A stretch of DNA of 64,000 bases from Cedecea neteri (GTDB taxonomy: Bacteria > Pseudomonadota > Gammaproteobacteria > Enterobacterales > Enterobacteriaceae). The DNA is taken from NCBI RefSeq assembly GCF_000758305.1, contig NZ_CP009458.1, forward strand, positions 3,844,001 to 3,908,000, given 5' to 3'. Of the stretch, positions 24,984 through 33,778 are shown one piece after another. Both the position numbers and the translations under genes were made by a program. The first letter of the stretch is position 1, and each line of letters opens with the position of its first letter. A model generated the notes under the pieces. The model was not told where the DNA came from, ran no database searches, and worked only from the letters and a program-made list of their open reading frames with translations.

Positions 24984-26669
24984 TTAAATCGCCAGGCCCA
25001 GGCGGTAATAAATCACGAGGTGATCCGGCGCCAGATAGCCCGGATAATGAATTGGCGTACCAACCGTGAACTGGCTGGAGTAGTAGCGTCCGGCAACCGT
25101 GAGGCCAGCGGATGTGCCCCAAAGCGTGCCGGAAGCCTGCTTATCGTCGCTGTCATTGCGCAGCCAGCCGCCATCAACGGCAGCGTTCAGGCTGACCTCA
25201 CCCAGATAAGGGAGGCTGAACAGGGCGTAGTTCAGCTCATTGCGAAGATAGCCCCCGTTGTCGCCGGAGAGGTATTGCTCTTTGAAGCCACGCACCGAGC
25301 TTTCACCGCCAATCGTTAAGCGCTCACTGCCATATAATCGGTCAGGTGACCATTGCCCGTAGACGCTGGTTAACCACCAGATTTTTTGCGTCAGCGGGCG
25401 CTGGAAGCTGCCGCTCAGGCTCCATTTTTTGAATTCAGCTTTTGGCACGTCGCCTTGCTTGCCGTTGTCGTTTTCGGCCCCAAACCACGGCACGCCGTGG
25501 CTGAATGACGGGTTCAGGGTTGCCACGCCGCCCGCGATTTTCTGCGTGTGGTTAAGGCCGAATTGCAGGCTGGTTAGCTTCCGGCTACTGCTGAGCAGCG
25601 GCGCGTCATTCAGGTAGTTGCGGCCGATCCGGTGAGTCAGGCCGACGGAGGCGGCGGTTTTTAAGTCCCCGTTTCGGTAGAGCACGTGGGAGAGGTTCAG
25701 GCGATGCGTTTCGGCGCGGCCCGTCGAACGCCACAGATAACCTTTGTTATCCAGGGTGGTGAGGTAGTCGCTCCAGCTGTAACTGTAATCGACGAGGCTA
25801 TAACCCCAGGGCACGTTCACCCCGGCCTGAAAGCTTTGGGCATCATGGTCGCTTGCAAAATCGCTGCTGCGCCCACCGCTGATAAACCATTTATCGGCCA
25901 GCCCCAGCGGGTTATTGGCGGTCAGTGAGGCGGTAAGTTGCCCGGTACCGGTGCTTTTTTGCCCGCTATTATCAAACCCCGCGGCTACGGAAAGTGGAAA
26001 CTCAGGCGTCGCCGTAAGATTAACAATGGATTCCCCGGCCTTTTCACCCGGCAATATTTCAATTTGTACCGGCGCGGCACGTAACCGGTTTATTTGCTCC
26101 ATCCCCTGCTCAATATCACGCAGGTTAAGTATTTTCCCTTCCAGCCCCGGAAACGCCATTGTTAGCTGGCGTGAAGGTGCTCCTTCAATACGAATGGCCT
26201 GTAGCTTGCCTTCCAGCACTGCAATATGCAGCGTTCCCTCCGAAAGATCTTGTTCGGTCAAAAATGCACGGCTGGTGATATATCCGCGGCTGATATACCA
26301 GTCAGAAATATCCCGGGTCAGCTGATTGATTTTCGCCATGCTGAGGCATTGATTAATATAGGGAGTAATTAAGCGGTTGCGGGCCGGTTCGGAAAGCAGA
26401 GTCGTATTATCAATCTCAATATGACGAATGCTGAAACAGGGCCCCTGGTCAGGATTGACAACAGGGCTTGCCAGTCGAGGCTGGAGGCTGCGCTGAATCT
26501 CCTCTCGCTGTTGCCTGTTCTGCAACAACAAATCCTGCTGTTGCTGCTGAATAGTGTCCCGATCGGCAGGCGTTAGCGGCGCGGCATAGCTTAGGTCAGA
26601 GTAAAAAAGCGCGCACAGGAAGGCGGCTTTGTAATAATGGCGCATAAAATAAGAGTCTATTTTTGTCAT
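24984..26669 (-). CDS. cdiB: CdiB: two-partner secretion outer-membrane transporter
   Basis: A TpsB-family barrel of 561 residues that exports CdiA across the outer membrane. It has an N-terminal signal (YKAAFLCALFYSDLSYAAPL, starting from ATG 26669 or 26645) and a Gln-rich plug helix (QQQQDLLLQNRQQREEIQRS). Two POTRA domains follow (first at FSIRHIEIDN). The 16-strand barrel has the conserved VRGF loop-6 motif (ESSVRGFKEQ) and the paired DGG motif. It is the first gene of cdiBAI. About 190 AT-rich bases separate it from the tonB terminator and probably hold its promoter, which I cannot pin down. Confidence 0.95.
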   Translation of the reverse strand: MTKIDSYFMRHYYKAAFLCALFYSDLSYAAPLTPADRDTIQQQQQDLLLQNRQQREEIQRSLQPRLASPVVNPDQGPCFSIRHIEIDNTTLLSEPARNRLITPYINQCLSMAKINQLTRDISDWYISRGYITSRAFLTEQDLSEGTLHIAVLEGKLQAIRIEGAPSRQLTMAFPGLEGKILNLRDIEQGMEQINRLRAAPVQIEILPGEKAGESIVNLTATPEFPLSVAAGFDNSGQKSTGTGQLTASLTANNPLGLADKWFISGGRSSDFASDHDAQSFQAGVNVPWGYSLVDYSYSWSDYLTTLDNKGYLWRSTGRAETHRLNLSHVLYRNGDLKTAASVGLTHRIGRNYLNDAPLLSSSRKLTSLQFGLNHTQKIAGGVATLNPSFSHGVPWFGAENDNGKQGDVPKAEFKKWSLSGSFQRPLTQKIWWLTSVYGQWSPDRLYGSERLTIGGESSVRGFKEQYLSGDNGGYLRNELNYALFSLPYLGEVSLNAAVDGGWLRNDSDDKQASGTLWGTSAGLTVAGRYYSSQFTVGTPIHYPGYLAPDHLVIYYRLGLAI

Positions 26670-26856
26670 TTCTTTTTAGTATGCCAGCGCAGCAATAAAT
26701 AAGAAAAGTCTTAAATAAACGCCCTATTAATATTGGTAGTGAATTTGCTTTAAGTGTAATTATTGAATTTAGGATAAGGCAAAAAATAGCGAATGCATTG
26801 TTTTATCCGACATAGTTTACCAAGCCATTAATTGAACGAATGTTAATCTAAAAAAT

Positions 26857-26891
26857 AAAAAAGGCCGCGTATTCTCATACGTGGCCTTTTT
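26857..26891. terminator. Bidirectional tonB terminator
   Basis: A run of A, then ggccgcgtat (26863-26872), loop tctc, atacgtggcc (26877-26886) and five T. It can stop transcription from either side. In E. coli the tonB terminator is bidirectional and shared with convergent yciA; here the CDI locus lies in between. Confidence 0.9.
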
Positions 26892-26907
26892 AAAAGACGG
26901 GAGATGG

Positions 26908-27633
26908 TTAATCCATACTTGCGCCACCGCTAATGCGGAATTTGATGTTAACGGTAATGCCCTGCCCTGGCTTACCGCTCTCATAGCGCCACTTTTTCAT
27001 CGCCTGCTTCACTTCGCGTTCGAACATGTTGGCCGGCTGGGCAGAGAGGATCTCGACATTATTCACCCGGCCATCGGCATCGACATCAAACTTCACGCGA
27101 ACGTTGCCGTCCATACGCAGTGCAAAAGCACGCGTTGGGTACTGCGGCCTGTCGCGGCTGATAACGCGCGGCCCGGTATTCACCGATGGCGCCGGCGCTG
27201 CCGGGGCAGGTTTCACTGCTGGGGTTGGCGCAGGCTGCACAGGCGCATTGTTTTCAAACGGAGACGCCTGGCGAGGCTCAACCGGCTTAACATCACGCCT
27301 CGGCTGCTCGACCTTTTTCACCGGTTTAGGCTTCGGTTTTGGCTTGGGTTCCGGCTTATGAATCACAACTGGCGCCTCTTTCGGCGGCTCAGGTATCGGT
27401 TCTGGCTCCGGTTCAGGTTCCGCGACCGGCTGCGGCGGAGGCTGAACAACCTGAGGCTGAGGAGGCTCAAGGTCAGCAGGCGCAACCATCGTGACGCTGA
27501 TCGGCTGCGAAGGTGCTGGGGACTCAATAACCTGATGTACCGAGGTGTAGAGCAACCCGGCCACAACGGCACCATGAATCCCGACGGAGAGAAGAGTCGG
27601 CCACGGAAAGCGGCGAGGTAATTCCAGGGTCAT
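26908..27633 (-). CDS. tonB: TonB energy-transducing protein
   Basis: TonB couples the proton motive force (with ExbB/ExbD) to outer-membrane siderophore and B12 receptors. From ATG 27633 it is 241 residues (E. coli 239). It has an N-terminal anchor starting MTLELPRRFPWP with the SxxxH motif (Ser16, His20), and a periplasmic Pro-Glu/Pro-Lys spacer (EPEPEPIPEPP; KPKPKPKPVKK). The C-terminal domain ends near NIKFRISGG. An ATG at 27642 and another start at 27663 are also in frame, but alignment with E. coli favours 27633. A possible Fur site lies just upstream. yciI diverges from it. Confidence 0.97.
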   Translation of the reverse strand: MTLELPRRFPWPTLLSVGIHGAVVAGLLYTSVHQVIESPAPSQPISVTMVAPADLEPPQPQVVQPPPQPVAEPEPEPEPIPEPPKEAPVVIHKPEPKPKPKPKPVKKVEQPRRDVKPVEPRQASPFENNAPVQPAPTPAVKPAPAAPAPSVNTGPRVISRDRPQYPTRAFALRMDGNVRVKFDVDADGRVNNVEILSAQPANMFEREVKQAMKKWRYESGKPGQGITVNIKFRISGGASMD

Positions 27634-27681
27634 TGACGTCATAATGGTTTCAGTGTCTTTCAAGAGACAACGATTTTAAAT

Positions 27682-27700
27682 GCAAATAACAATCATATTC
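27682..27700. promoter_or_regulatory. Probable Fur box of tonB
   Basis: On the minus strand gaatatgattgttatttgc agrees with the 19-base Fur consensus at about 12 positions. It lies about 50 bases upstream of the tonB start, where iron control of tonB is expected. Confidence 0.5.
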
Positions 27701-27857
27701 AACAACGCATTGCCCAAAGGCGCACTTTTTCCTGCTACCTGCGCGAGTTTCCCGCTATTTTCTCAAGGATTTAACATCCTGTTTATCTTTCAATTGCAGT
27801 CTGCCCACGGTTCACTTAACGTGGTTTACAACCCAACACCAAGAAGGAAGAGTGCCC

Positions 27858-28154
27858 GTGCTGTACGTCATTTATGCCGAAGATATTGCTGATTCACTGG
27901 AAAAGCGCCTGTCCGTCCGCCCTGCCCACCTGGCTCGTCTTCAAGTGTTACGCGACGAAGGTCGGCTGCTGACCGCAGGCCCGATGCCGGCTGTTGACAG
28001 TAACGATCCCGGCAGCGCCGGATTTACCGGCTCAACGGTCATTGCCGAGTTTGCGTCTCTGGCAGAGGCGAAAGCCTGGGCGGATGCAGACCCGTATGTC
28101 GCCGCAGGCGTGTACGCTAAAGTTGAAGTCAAACCCTTCAAGAAAGTGTTCTGA
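27858..28154 (+). CDS. yciI: YciI family protein
   Basis: A 98-residue dimeric alpha/beta-barrel protein of the YCII family, close to E. coli YciI (LSVRPAHLARLQ, LLTAGPMPAVDSNDPG, ADADPYVAAGVY, VKPFKKVF). The start chosen is GTG 27858, nine bases after AAGGA; another GTG at 27852 is too close to the ribosome site. The conserved His and Asp of the family pocket are present (His in RPAHLARL, Asp in ADADPY). Its physiological function is not settled. Divergent from tonB. Confidence 0.93.
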   Translation: MLYVIYAEDIADSLEKRLSVRPAHLARLQVLRDEGRLLTAGPMPAVDSNDPGSAGFTGSTVIAEFASLAEAKAWADADPYVAAGVYAKVEVKPFKKVF

Positions 28155-28197
28155 TTTACCGTTCTGTGAGCCTGCGGTAAGCAGGCTCAATAACCCG

Positions 28198-28962
28198 TTA
28201 GTTTTCCGTCGCCTGTAAATGCTTTTGTCGGAAGTTGTCCCGGCTCAGAGGCCGTGAGAAGAGATAACCCTGTGCCAGCCTGACATTGTTATTGAACAGC
28301 ATCTGCATTTGCGAAAAGGTTTCCACCCCTTCGGCAATAACGTCCACTTCACTTTCCTGTGCGCACCGGATAATACGCAGCGTTTCCTCGCTGCACGTCG
28401 CCTTGAAACAGGAACGATCAAGTTTGATAAAGTCCGTTTCCACCTGCGCCAGTCTATCCTGTAGTTGCTCCACGCTGTGAATATCATCCCAGGCCAGTAA
28501 AAAACCGGTCTCACGAAGGCGAGCGGCATTTTCGCGTCCCGCGTCATCCAACATGACGCTGTTATCCGTTATCTCAAGCACGATTCGCTGCACGGGAACA
28601 GCCCGCCGTTCAGCCAGGGCAATCACCCGTTCGGCAAACCCGACATCATTCAGCTGCACAGGGGAAAGATTCAAATGTAATAAATAACTGCTGCTGTGCG
28701 GCACGATGACATCAGTCATATAACTAAAAGCTGTGGCAATGATGTGTTTGCCCAGCAAAACAATGCCGCCATTTTCTTCCAGCCGGTTAATGAACACGTC
28801 CGGGGCAACCAGCGCCCGGCGATGCACGCCCCGAATCAGCATTTCGGTTCCGACACATTTAAAACTTGAGGTGTCAAAAATTGGCTGCAGCACCGATTCA
28901 AAAGCCAGGTTTAAGTTATTCTTCATCACGCGATTAACGATGAAGTCTGCACTTTTCTCCAT
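28198..28962 (-). CDS. EAL-domain protein, degenerate cyclic-di-GMP phosphodiesterase type
   Basis: A single EAL domain of 254 residues without membrane segments. The signature is changed to E40-M41-L42 (TEMLIRG). Asn98 (NLSP), Glu130 (LEITD), Asp159-Asp160 (WDDIHS), Lys180 (KLD), Glu211 (AEGVE) and Gln231 (QGYLFSRP) are kept. Loop 6 is WDDIHSV rather than DDFGTG, which often weakens dimerisation and activity. It begins 26 bases after the stop of a diguanylate cyclase, so the two form an operon with opposite or sensing roles in c-di-GMP control. Activity is uncertain. Confidence 0.88.
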   Translation of the reverse strand: MEKSADFIVNRVMKNNLNLAFESVLQPIFDTSSFKCVGTEMLIRGVHRRALVAPDVFINRLEENGGIVLLGKHIIATAFSYMTDVIVPHSSSYLLHLNLSPVQLNDVGFAERVIALAERRAVPVQRIVLEITDNSVMLDDAGRENAARLRETGFLLAWDDIHSVEQLQDRLAQVETDFIKLDRSCFKATCSEETLRIIRCAQESEVDVIAEGVETFSQMQMLFNNNVRLAQGYLFSRPLSRDNFRQKHLQATEN

Positions 28963-28988
28963 GTAATAACTCCTTATGCAGGCTTTTC

Positions 28989-30518
28989 TTAGCTGGTTGA
29001 GATAACCACTTTATTTTTACCATTGGATTTTGCTTTGTAGAGCAGCTTGTCGGCTTTCTCAATCAGATTTTCGTAGTTCTCTCCACGCCACGGGCAAAGA
29101 CCTCCGCTGAAGGTGACAGCCAACCCTTGTTCACGCCAGGTTTTATTTTCGACCCGCTTACGCCAGTTTTCCATAATCTCCATGGCTTTAACCTGGTTAT
29201 CAGAGAAATAAACAAAGGCAATTTCTTCACCGCCATAGCGATAGAGCTTAGCGTGATCGTCCAGTAACCCCATGCCCATATCGGCAATGACTTTTAAAAC
29301 CGTATCACCAACAAGATGTCCATAACCATCATTTATTTTCTTAAAGTTATCAATATCGATAATACCCAGGCTGAAGGGAGCTTCACGAGTTAATAGGTAA
29401 TTAACATCGTTGTCAAAACTTCGGCGATTAAGCAGCCCGGTCAAACCATCCGTTAGCGAAGCACTTTTTGCATTTTTTATTTGTTGGCTACTTTCGCTGA
29501 TCTCACTTAAAATTTCCTTATCTACGCCATCTTTTAGTTCGATTCGACCAAAACGCATCATCGAAACAATATCCACAATCATCGACTTTATCGACTGGCG
29601 CATGAACAACCACAGCAACAAATAAATAGCCAGACTCGAAGCGAAGGCTATTAAAATAATCCACACATAATACAACGTGTATTCATTTATTACTTTATTA
29701 TCAACGGTGAATACCACAAACCAGTCGGGATTCGAGAAAGAATAATAGTAATAATGTTTACCAGTCACTTTATCGTGAAATGAGCCGAGCCCGTTAGTCA
29801 TTCGGTGAATTGCCGCCTGCGGGACAACCGGCGTGCCTATCGCATCGCTGTCAGCATCCAGTACGGCGCGTCCCCTGCGATCAACAATCGATAAGTGCCC
29901 TTCACTCGGGCTCTCCAGCTGGCGCAGCACCTGGCTCAGATTGATCAGATTCAGATCCATGGCAAATACGCCATAGCGCTCACCTTTGTCGTCATGCAAT
30001 AGTTTGGCTATTGTCACCACGGGTAAGCCATCTACTGCATTGGCATAAATTTCAGAGTAATTAACAAAAGAGCTCTTTGCGCTAAGACGTTCGTACCAGG
30101 TGCGGCCTGCAAGAATGTAATTACTGTCTACATAGGATTTGGGAATGCTGTTATATCGACCATCGCGCGTGGCAATGATATACCCGGAAATAGCAGGCAG
30201 CATTGATATTGACGCGGTAAGTTTTTTCTCCAGCTCTTCATCTTCAGACTTGACCAATGCTTCAACACATTCGTTGTCCAGCAAAACAGTATTTTGCCAT
30301 AGTGCATTTTCTAAGGTTTTTAGCTGTTGCTTCAGAAAGAAAGTGGCGACATTATGGACAAAACCCTCATTCTCTTCATTCAGTGTGCTTCCCAGATGAT
30401 TATAACTTACGCAGGCAATAATAGTGCTAAAGACGACTAACACGGAAATGATAATCACAAACAGGAAATTTATTTTCCTGGCGTAAGAAAAATCCTTTTT
30501 TATTAAATCACTGATCAC
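28989..30518 (-). CDS. Membrane diguanylate cyclase (dCache sensor plus GGDEF)
   Basis: The 509-residue protein has TM helices at about 15-37 and 284-306 around a periplasmic ligand-sensing region of the double-Cache type (RTWYERL near 139, MDLNL near 187, DWFVVF near 265). A short linker leads to a GGDEF domain. The active site is intact: GGEEI at 429-433 and the DIDNFKKIND strand. The inhibitory I-site RxxD is missing (Asp and Ala at its ends), so product feedback through it is not expected. It is first in a two-gene unit with the EAL protein. In E. coli this interval holds kch. Confidence 0.92.
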   Translation of the reverse strand: MISDLIKKDFSYARKINFLFVIIISVLVVFSTIIACVSYNHLGSTLNEENEGFVHNVATFFLKQQLKTLENALWQNTVLLDNECVEALVKSEDEELEKKLTASISMLPAISGYIIATRDGRYNSIPKSYVDSNYILAGRTWYERLSAKSSFVNYSEIYANAVDGLPVVTIAKLLHDDKGERYGVFAMDLNLINLSQVLRQLESPSEGHLSIVDRRGRAVLDADSDAIGTPVVPQAAIHRMTNGLGSFHDKVTGKHYYYYSFSNPDWFVVFTVDNKVINEYTLYYVWIILIAFASSLAIYLLLWLFMRQSIKSMIVDIVSMMRFGRIELKDGVDKEILSEISESSQQIKNAKSASLTDGLTGLLNRRSFDNDVNYLLTREAPFSLGIIDIDNFKKINDGYGHLVGDTVLKVIADMGMGLLDDHAKLYRYGGEEIAFVYFSDNQVKAMEIMENWRKRVENKTWREQGLAVTFSGGLCPWRGENYENLIEKADKLLYKAKSNGKNKVVISTS

Positions 30519-30672
30519 TGATTTTGATATCCTGGCGATATAAGAAAATTCGCGAGGATTATGGCGTTATTTTAGGCTTGAATGATGATCACGATCATTT
30601 TAAAAACAAATTTCCGTCATTTGGAAATAAAATTTCAGGGTAAAGGGAAGGTTTATTTCCCAGGGATTTTAT

Positions 30673-30692
30673 GGGCACCGCACGCGGTGCCC
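30673..30692. terminator. Hairpin after yciY
   Basis: gggcaccgc (30673-30681) / gcggtgccc (30684-30692) is a nine-base stem with a two-base loop, starting six bases after the yciY stop. The U run is weak (ATAAAATCCC). Confidence 0.55.
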
Positions 30693-30697
30693 GAACT

Positions 30698-30877
30698 TTA
30701 TGCCCAGCGATCGTGGATGGCAAACAGCAATGAATTACGCTGCTGATTAACCAGACATTTACGAATGGCATGAATGCGCATATTGCGCCGTGACTGGCTT
30801 TCCAGCCAACGCGCCCTGCGCTTTTGCGTTTGACGCTGCATACGCCAACGCCCAACTTCCGTTCTGCTACGTCTCAT
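30698..30877 (-). CDS. yciY: YciY, small basic protein
   Basis: A 59-residue Arg-rich protein, MRRSRTEVGRWRMQRQTQKR then ...RWLESQSRRNMRIHAIRKCL and QQRNSLLFAI. It matches E. coli YciY (MKRSRTEVGRWRMQRQASRR...) over nearly its full length and lies in the same place, divergent from clsA. Function unknown. Confidence 0.9.
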   Translation of the reverse strand: MRRSRTEVGRWRMQRQTQKRRARWLESQSRRNMRIHAIRKCLVNQQRNSLLFAIHDRWA

Positions 30878-31023
30878 GTCTACGACTCAATTTCCTAAAA
30901 AAGACGTGCCATTATAGAACCTTCTGCCGGGCAAACCATCCGTTTTGCGTATACTTTTAGTATTAAGCAATGAAAGTTCTGCGTACACTCTCAACTCTTC
31001 GGTTTCAAAAGGATTTTTAAGGC

Positions 31024-32484
31024 ATGACAACCTTCTATACCGTGGTGAGCTGGCTGGTCATTCTCGGCTACTGGCTGCTTATCGCCGGCGTTACGCTGCG
31101 TATATTGATGAAACGCCGGGCTGTTCCATCGGCCATGGCGTGGCTGTTAATCATCTATATTCTGCCGCTGGTCGGGATTATTGCCTATCTCTCCGTAGGA
31201 GAACTGCACCTCGGCAAACGCCGGGCAGAACGCGCTCGCGCCATGTGGCCTTCTACCGCTAAGTGGCTCAAAGACCTGAAAAACTGCAAGCATATTTTTG
31301 CCTCAGAAACCAGTGAGGTCGCCAGCTCACTGTTCCAGCTTTGCGAGCGCCGCCAGGGGATTGCCGGCGTGAAGGGTAATCAGCTTCAACTGTTAACCAG
31401 TTCAGATGACACGATGCAGGCGCTGATCCGCGATATCCAACTGGCGCGCCATAACATCGAAATGGTGTTCTATATCTGGCAACCCGGCGGCATGGCCGAC
31501 CAGGTAGCAGAATCCCTGATGGCCGCAGCACGACGCGGCATTCATTGCCGCTTGATGCTCGACTCAGCAGGCAGCGTCGCCTTCTTCCGCAGCCCGTGGG
31601 CCAATATGATGCGTAACGCGGGCATTGAGGTGGTTGAGGCGCTGAAGGTTAACCTGATGCGTGTTTTCCTGCGTCGTATGGACCTGCGCCAGCACCGCAA
31701 AATGGTGATGATCGATAACTATATTGCCTATACCGGCAGCATGAATATGGTCGACCCTCGTTTCTTCAAGCAGGATGCGAATGTGGGCCAGTGGGTCGAT
31801 TTGATGGCGCGTATGGAAGGCCCGGTCGCCACCGCAATGGGCATCGTTTACTCCTGCGACTGGGAGATAGAAACCGGGAAACGGATCCTTCCGCCACCGC
31901 CGGATGAGAACATCATGCCGTTCGAAGAGGCCAGCGGACACACGATTCATACTATCGCTTCTGGGCCAGGCTTCCCGGAAGATCTGATTCATCAGGCGTT
32001 GCTGACCTCCGTTTATGCCGCGCGTGAATACCTGATCATGACGACCCCGTACTTCGTGCCGAGCGATGATTTGCTTCATGCCATTTGCACCGCAGCTCAG
32101 CGCGGTGTGGACGTGAGCATCATCGTGCCGCGTAAAAACGATTCTCTGCTGGTAGGCTGGGCAAGCCGTGCCTTCTTCACTGAGCTGCTGGCGGCGGGCG
32201 TGAAGATTTACCAGTTTGAAGGAGGACTGCTGCACACCAAGAGCGTGCTGGTCGATGGGCAATTAAGTCTGGTCGGTACGGTGAACCTGGATATGCGCAG
32301 CCTGTGGCTCAATTTTGAGATTACGCTGGTCATCGATGATGAAGGGTTTGCCGGGGATTTGGCCGCCGTGCAGGACGACTATATCTCTCGCTCACGGCTG
32401 CTGGACGCGCATTTGTGGCTAAAACGTCCACTCTGGCAGCGAATGGCCGAGCGACTGTTTTACTTCTTTAGTCCGTTGCTGTAA
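31024..32484 (+). CDS. clsA: Cardiolipin synthase A
   Basis: The inner-membrane phospholipase-D-type enzyme joins two phosphatidylglycerols to cardiolipin and glycerol. It is 486 residues like the E. coli enzyme. There are two N-terminal TM helices (about 5-27 and 37-57). HKD motif 1 is at His224-Lys226-Asp231 (HRKMVMIDNYIAYTGSMN) and motif 2 is HTKSVLVDGQLSLVGTVNLD near 404. Start ATG 31024 follows an AAGGA-like site. yciU follows 37 bases on, as in E. coli. Confidence 0.97.
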   Translation: MTTFYTVVSWLVILGYWLLIAGVTLRILMKRRAVPSAMAWLLIIYILPLVGIIAYLSVGELHLGKRRAERARAMWPSTAKWLKDLKNCKHIFASETSEVASSLFQLCERRQGIAGVKGNQLQLLTSSDDTMQALIRDIQLARHNIEMVFYIWQPGGMADQVAESLMAAARRGIHCRLMLDSAGSVAFFRSPWANMMRNAGIEVVEALKVNLMRVFLRRMDLRQHRKMVMIDNYIAYTGSMNMVDPRFFKQDANVGQWVDLMARMEGPVATAMGIVYSCDWEIETGKRILPPPPDENIMPFEEASGHTIHTIASGPGFPEDLIHQALLTSVYAAREYLIMTTPYFVPSDDLLHAICTAAQRGVDVSIIVPRKNDSLLVGWASRAFFTELLAAGVKIYQFEGGLLHTKSVLVDGQLSLVGTVNLDMRSLWLNFEITLVIDDEGFAGDLAAVQDDYISRSRLLDAHLWLKRPLWQRMAERLFYFFSPLL

Positions 32485-32521
32485 AACGTGGCGCATCAGC
32501 ACTCGATAAGTGGATGTAGAG

Positions 32522-32851
32522 ATGGAAATGGATCTGAATAACCGCCTGACCGAAGACGAGACTTTAGAACAGGCTTACGATATTTTTCTCGAGCTGGCGG
32601 GCGATAACCTCGATCCTGCCGACATTATTCTTTTCAATCTGCAGTTCGAGGAGCGCGGCGGTGCGGAGCTGTTTGATCCGGCTGAAGACTGGCAGGAGCA
32701 CGTCGATTTCGACCTGAACCCTGACTTCTTTGCAGAAGTGGTTATCGGGCTGGCGGATACCGACGGCGGTGAGCTGAACGATATCTTTGCTCGCGTCCTG
32801 CTGTGCCGTGAGAAAGACCACAAGCTTTGCCACATCCTGTGGCGTGAGTAA
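32522..32851 (+). CDS. yciU: YciU, DUF440 acidic double-stranded-DNA mimic family
   Basis: 109 residues from ATG 32522 (MEMDLNNRLTEDETLEQAYD), aligning with E. coli YciU from its first Met. GTG 32510 would add four residues. It is very acidic (NLDPADIILFNLQFEERGGA; DFDLNPDFFAEVV), the trait behind its description as a DNA mimic. The H. influenzae member was reported to interact with HU. Downstream of clsA, probably co-transcribed. Confidence 0.9.
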   Translation: MEMDLNNRLTEDETLEQAYDIFLELAGDNLDPADIILFNLQFEERGGAELFDPAEDWQEHVDFDLNPDFFAEVVIGLADTDGGELNDIFARVLLCREKDHKLCHILWRE

Positions 32852-32859
32852 TCTTTCCT

Positions 32860-32879
32860 GCGCGGCCTTCAGGCCGCGC
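32860..32879. terminator. GC-rich hairpin between convergent genes
   Basis: gcgcggcc (32860-32867) / ggccgcgc (32872-32879) with loop ttca sits between the yciU stop and the stop of the potassium channel gene. No U run. Confidence 0.5.
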
Positions 32880-32881
32880 GG

Positions 32882-33727
32882 TTACTTCTCATTGGGCGGA
32901 AGATGCTCCCCGCAAGTTTTGCAGTAATGCGCATTGCTGGCATGATCCTGCTGATGACAGCGTGTACATTCCCTCACTGACCGCCTTCTTTGCAAATCCT
33001 GTGACATCTGCGCCGTTAATATTCCGGTGGGGATGGCTATCACCGAATAACCAATCAGAATCAGCAGCGAGGCAACAAAACGACCCAGTGCAGTGTGCGG
33101 CACAATATCGCCATAACCGACGGTTGTCACCGTCACAACGGCCCAGTAGACCGCTACGCCCAGGCTGGTAAAACCGTTGGCCTTCCCTTCTATGCCGTAC
33201 ATCAGTGCCCCCGCCGCGACCATCACGATGGCAATAAACGAGTAGAACAGGATCAGCTGATTGCTGGCGTTGATCAGACTGCGCCACAGGCTTTTAAGCG
33301 CGGGCATATAGCGCAGGAGTTTGAGGATACGCAGCACTCGGATGGCGCGCATTGCTCGCCAGGCAAAATAGTAATGAATGGCAAACTCTGGCCACAGCCA
33401 CAGGACATAGAGCGGCAGCATGGTCGCCAGATCAATAATGCCCCAGAAGCTAAACACGTAGCGGATGGGCTGCGGCCAAGTGGAGACTCGCAGCAGATAT
33501 TCACAGGTGAACAGCAGCGTGAAGATGATTTCCAGCCAGATAAACAGCTGCCATTCGCCGTAGGTTAGCCGGGGGTCGCTCCCGACGCTGGACTCGGTAA
33601 AAACAACGGCAACGCTGAGCAGCGCCAGCAGGCCGCAAAACGCCTCGAAACGGCGCCCGGAACGGGTGTTTTGATCGAACAGAAAGCGGTAAAGCAACAC
33701 ACGAAGTGATGAAATGTTCCCTGCCAC
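32882..33727 (-). CDS. Voltage-gated potassium channel family protein with C-terminal zinc ribbon
   Basis: The 281-residue protein from GTG 33727 is preceded by AGGA seven bases away; a longer frame to 33772 would read through the oppF terminator. It has six TM segments, with an S4-like basic helix (RAMRAIRVLRILKLLR, about 124-139), the selectivity filter TVGYGD (about 202-207) and the inner pore helix. Instead of the RCK domain of E. coli Kch, it ends in a Cys-rich ribbon (ECTRCHQQ...HYCKTCG). It lies between yciU and oppF, where E. coli has no channel gene. Confidence 0.88.
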   Translation of the reverse strand: MAGNISSLRVLLYRFLFDQNTRSGRRFEAFCGLLALLSVAVVFTESSVGSDPRLTYGEWQLFIWLEIIFTLLFTCEYLLRVSTWPQPIRYVFSFWGIIDLATMLPLYVLWLWPEFAIHYYFAWRAMRAIRVLRILKLLRYMPALKSLWRSLINASNQLILFYSFIAIVMVAAGALMYGIEGKANGFTSLGVAVYWAVVTVTTVGYGDIVPHTALGRFVASLLILIGYSVIAIPTGILTAQMSQDLQRRRSVRECTRCHQQDHASNAHYCKTCGEHLPPNEK

Positions 33728-33743
33728 GGTAATCCTCGCAAAA

Positions 33744-33769
33744 AGAAAGGGCCAGCGCGGTGCTGGCCC
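33744..33769 (-). terminator. Terminator of the opp operon
   Basis: gggccagc (33749-33756) / gctggccc (33762-33769) with a five-base loop and TTTCTTTTT on the minus strand, just after oppF. Confidence 0.85.
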
Positions 33770-33778
33770 CAAGCGAGA

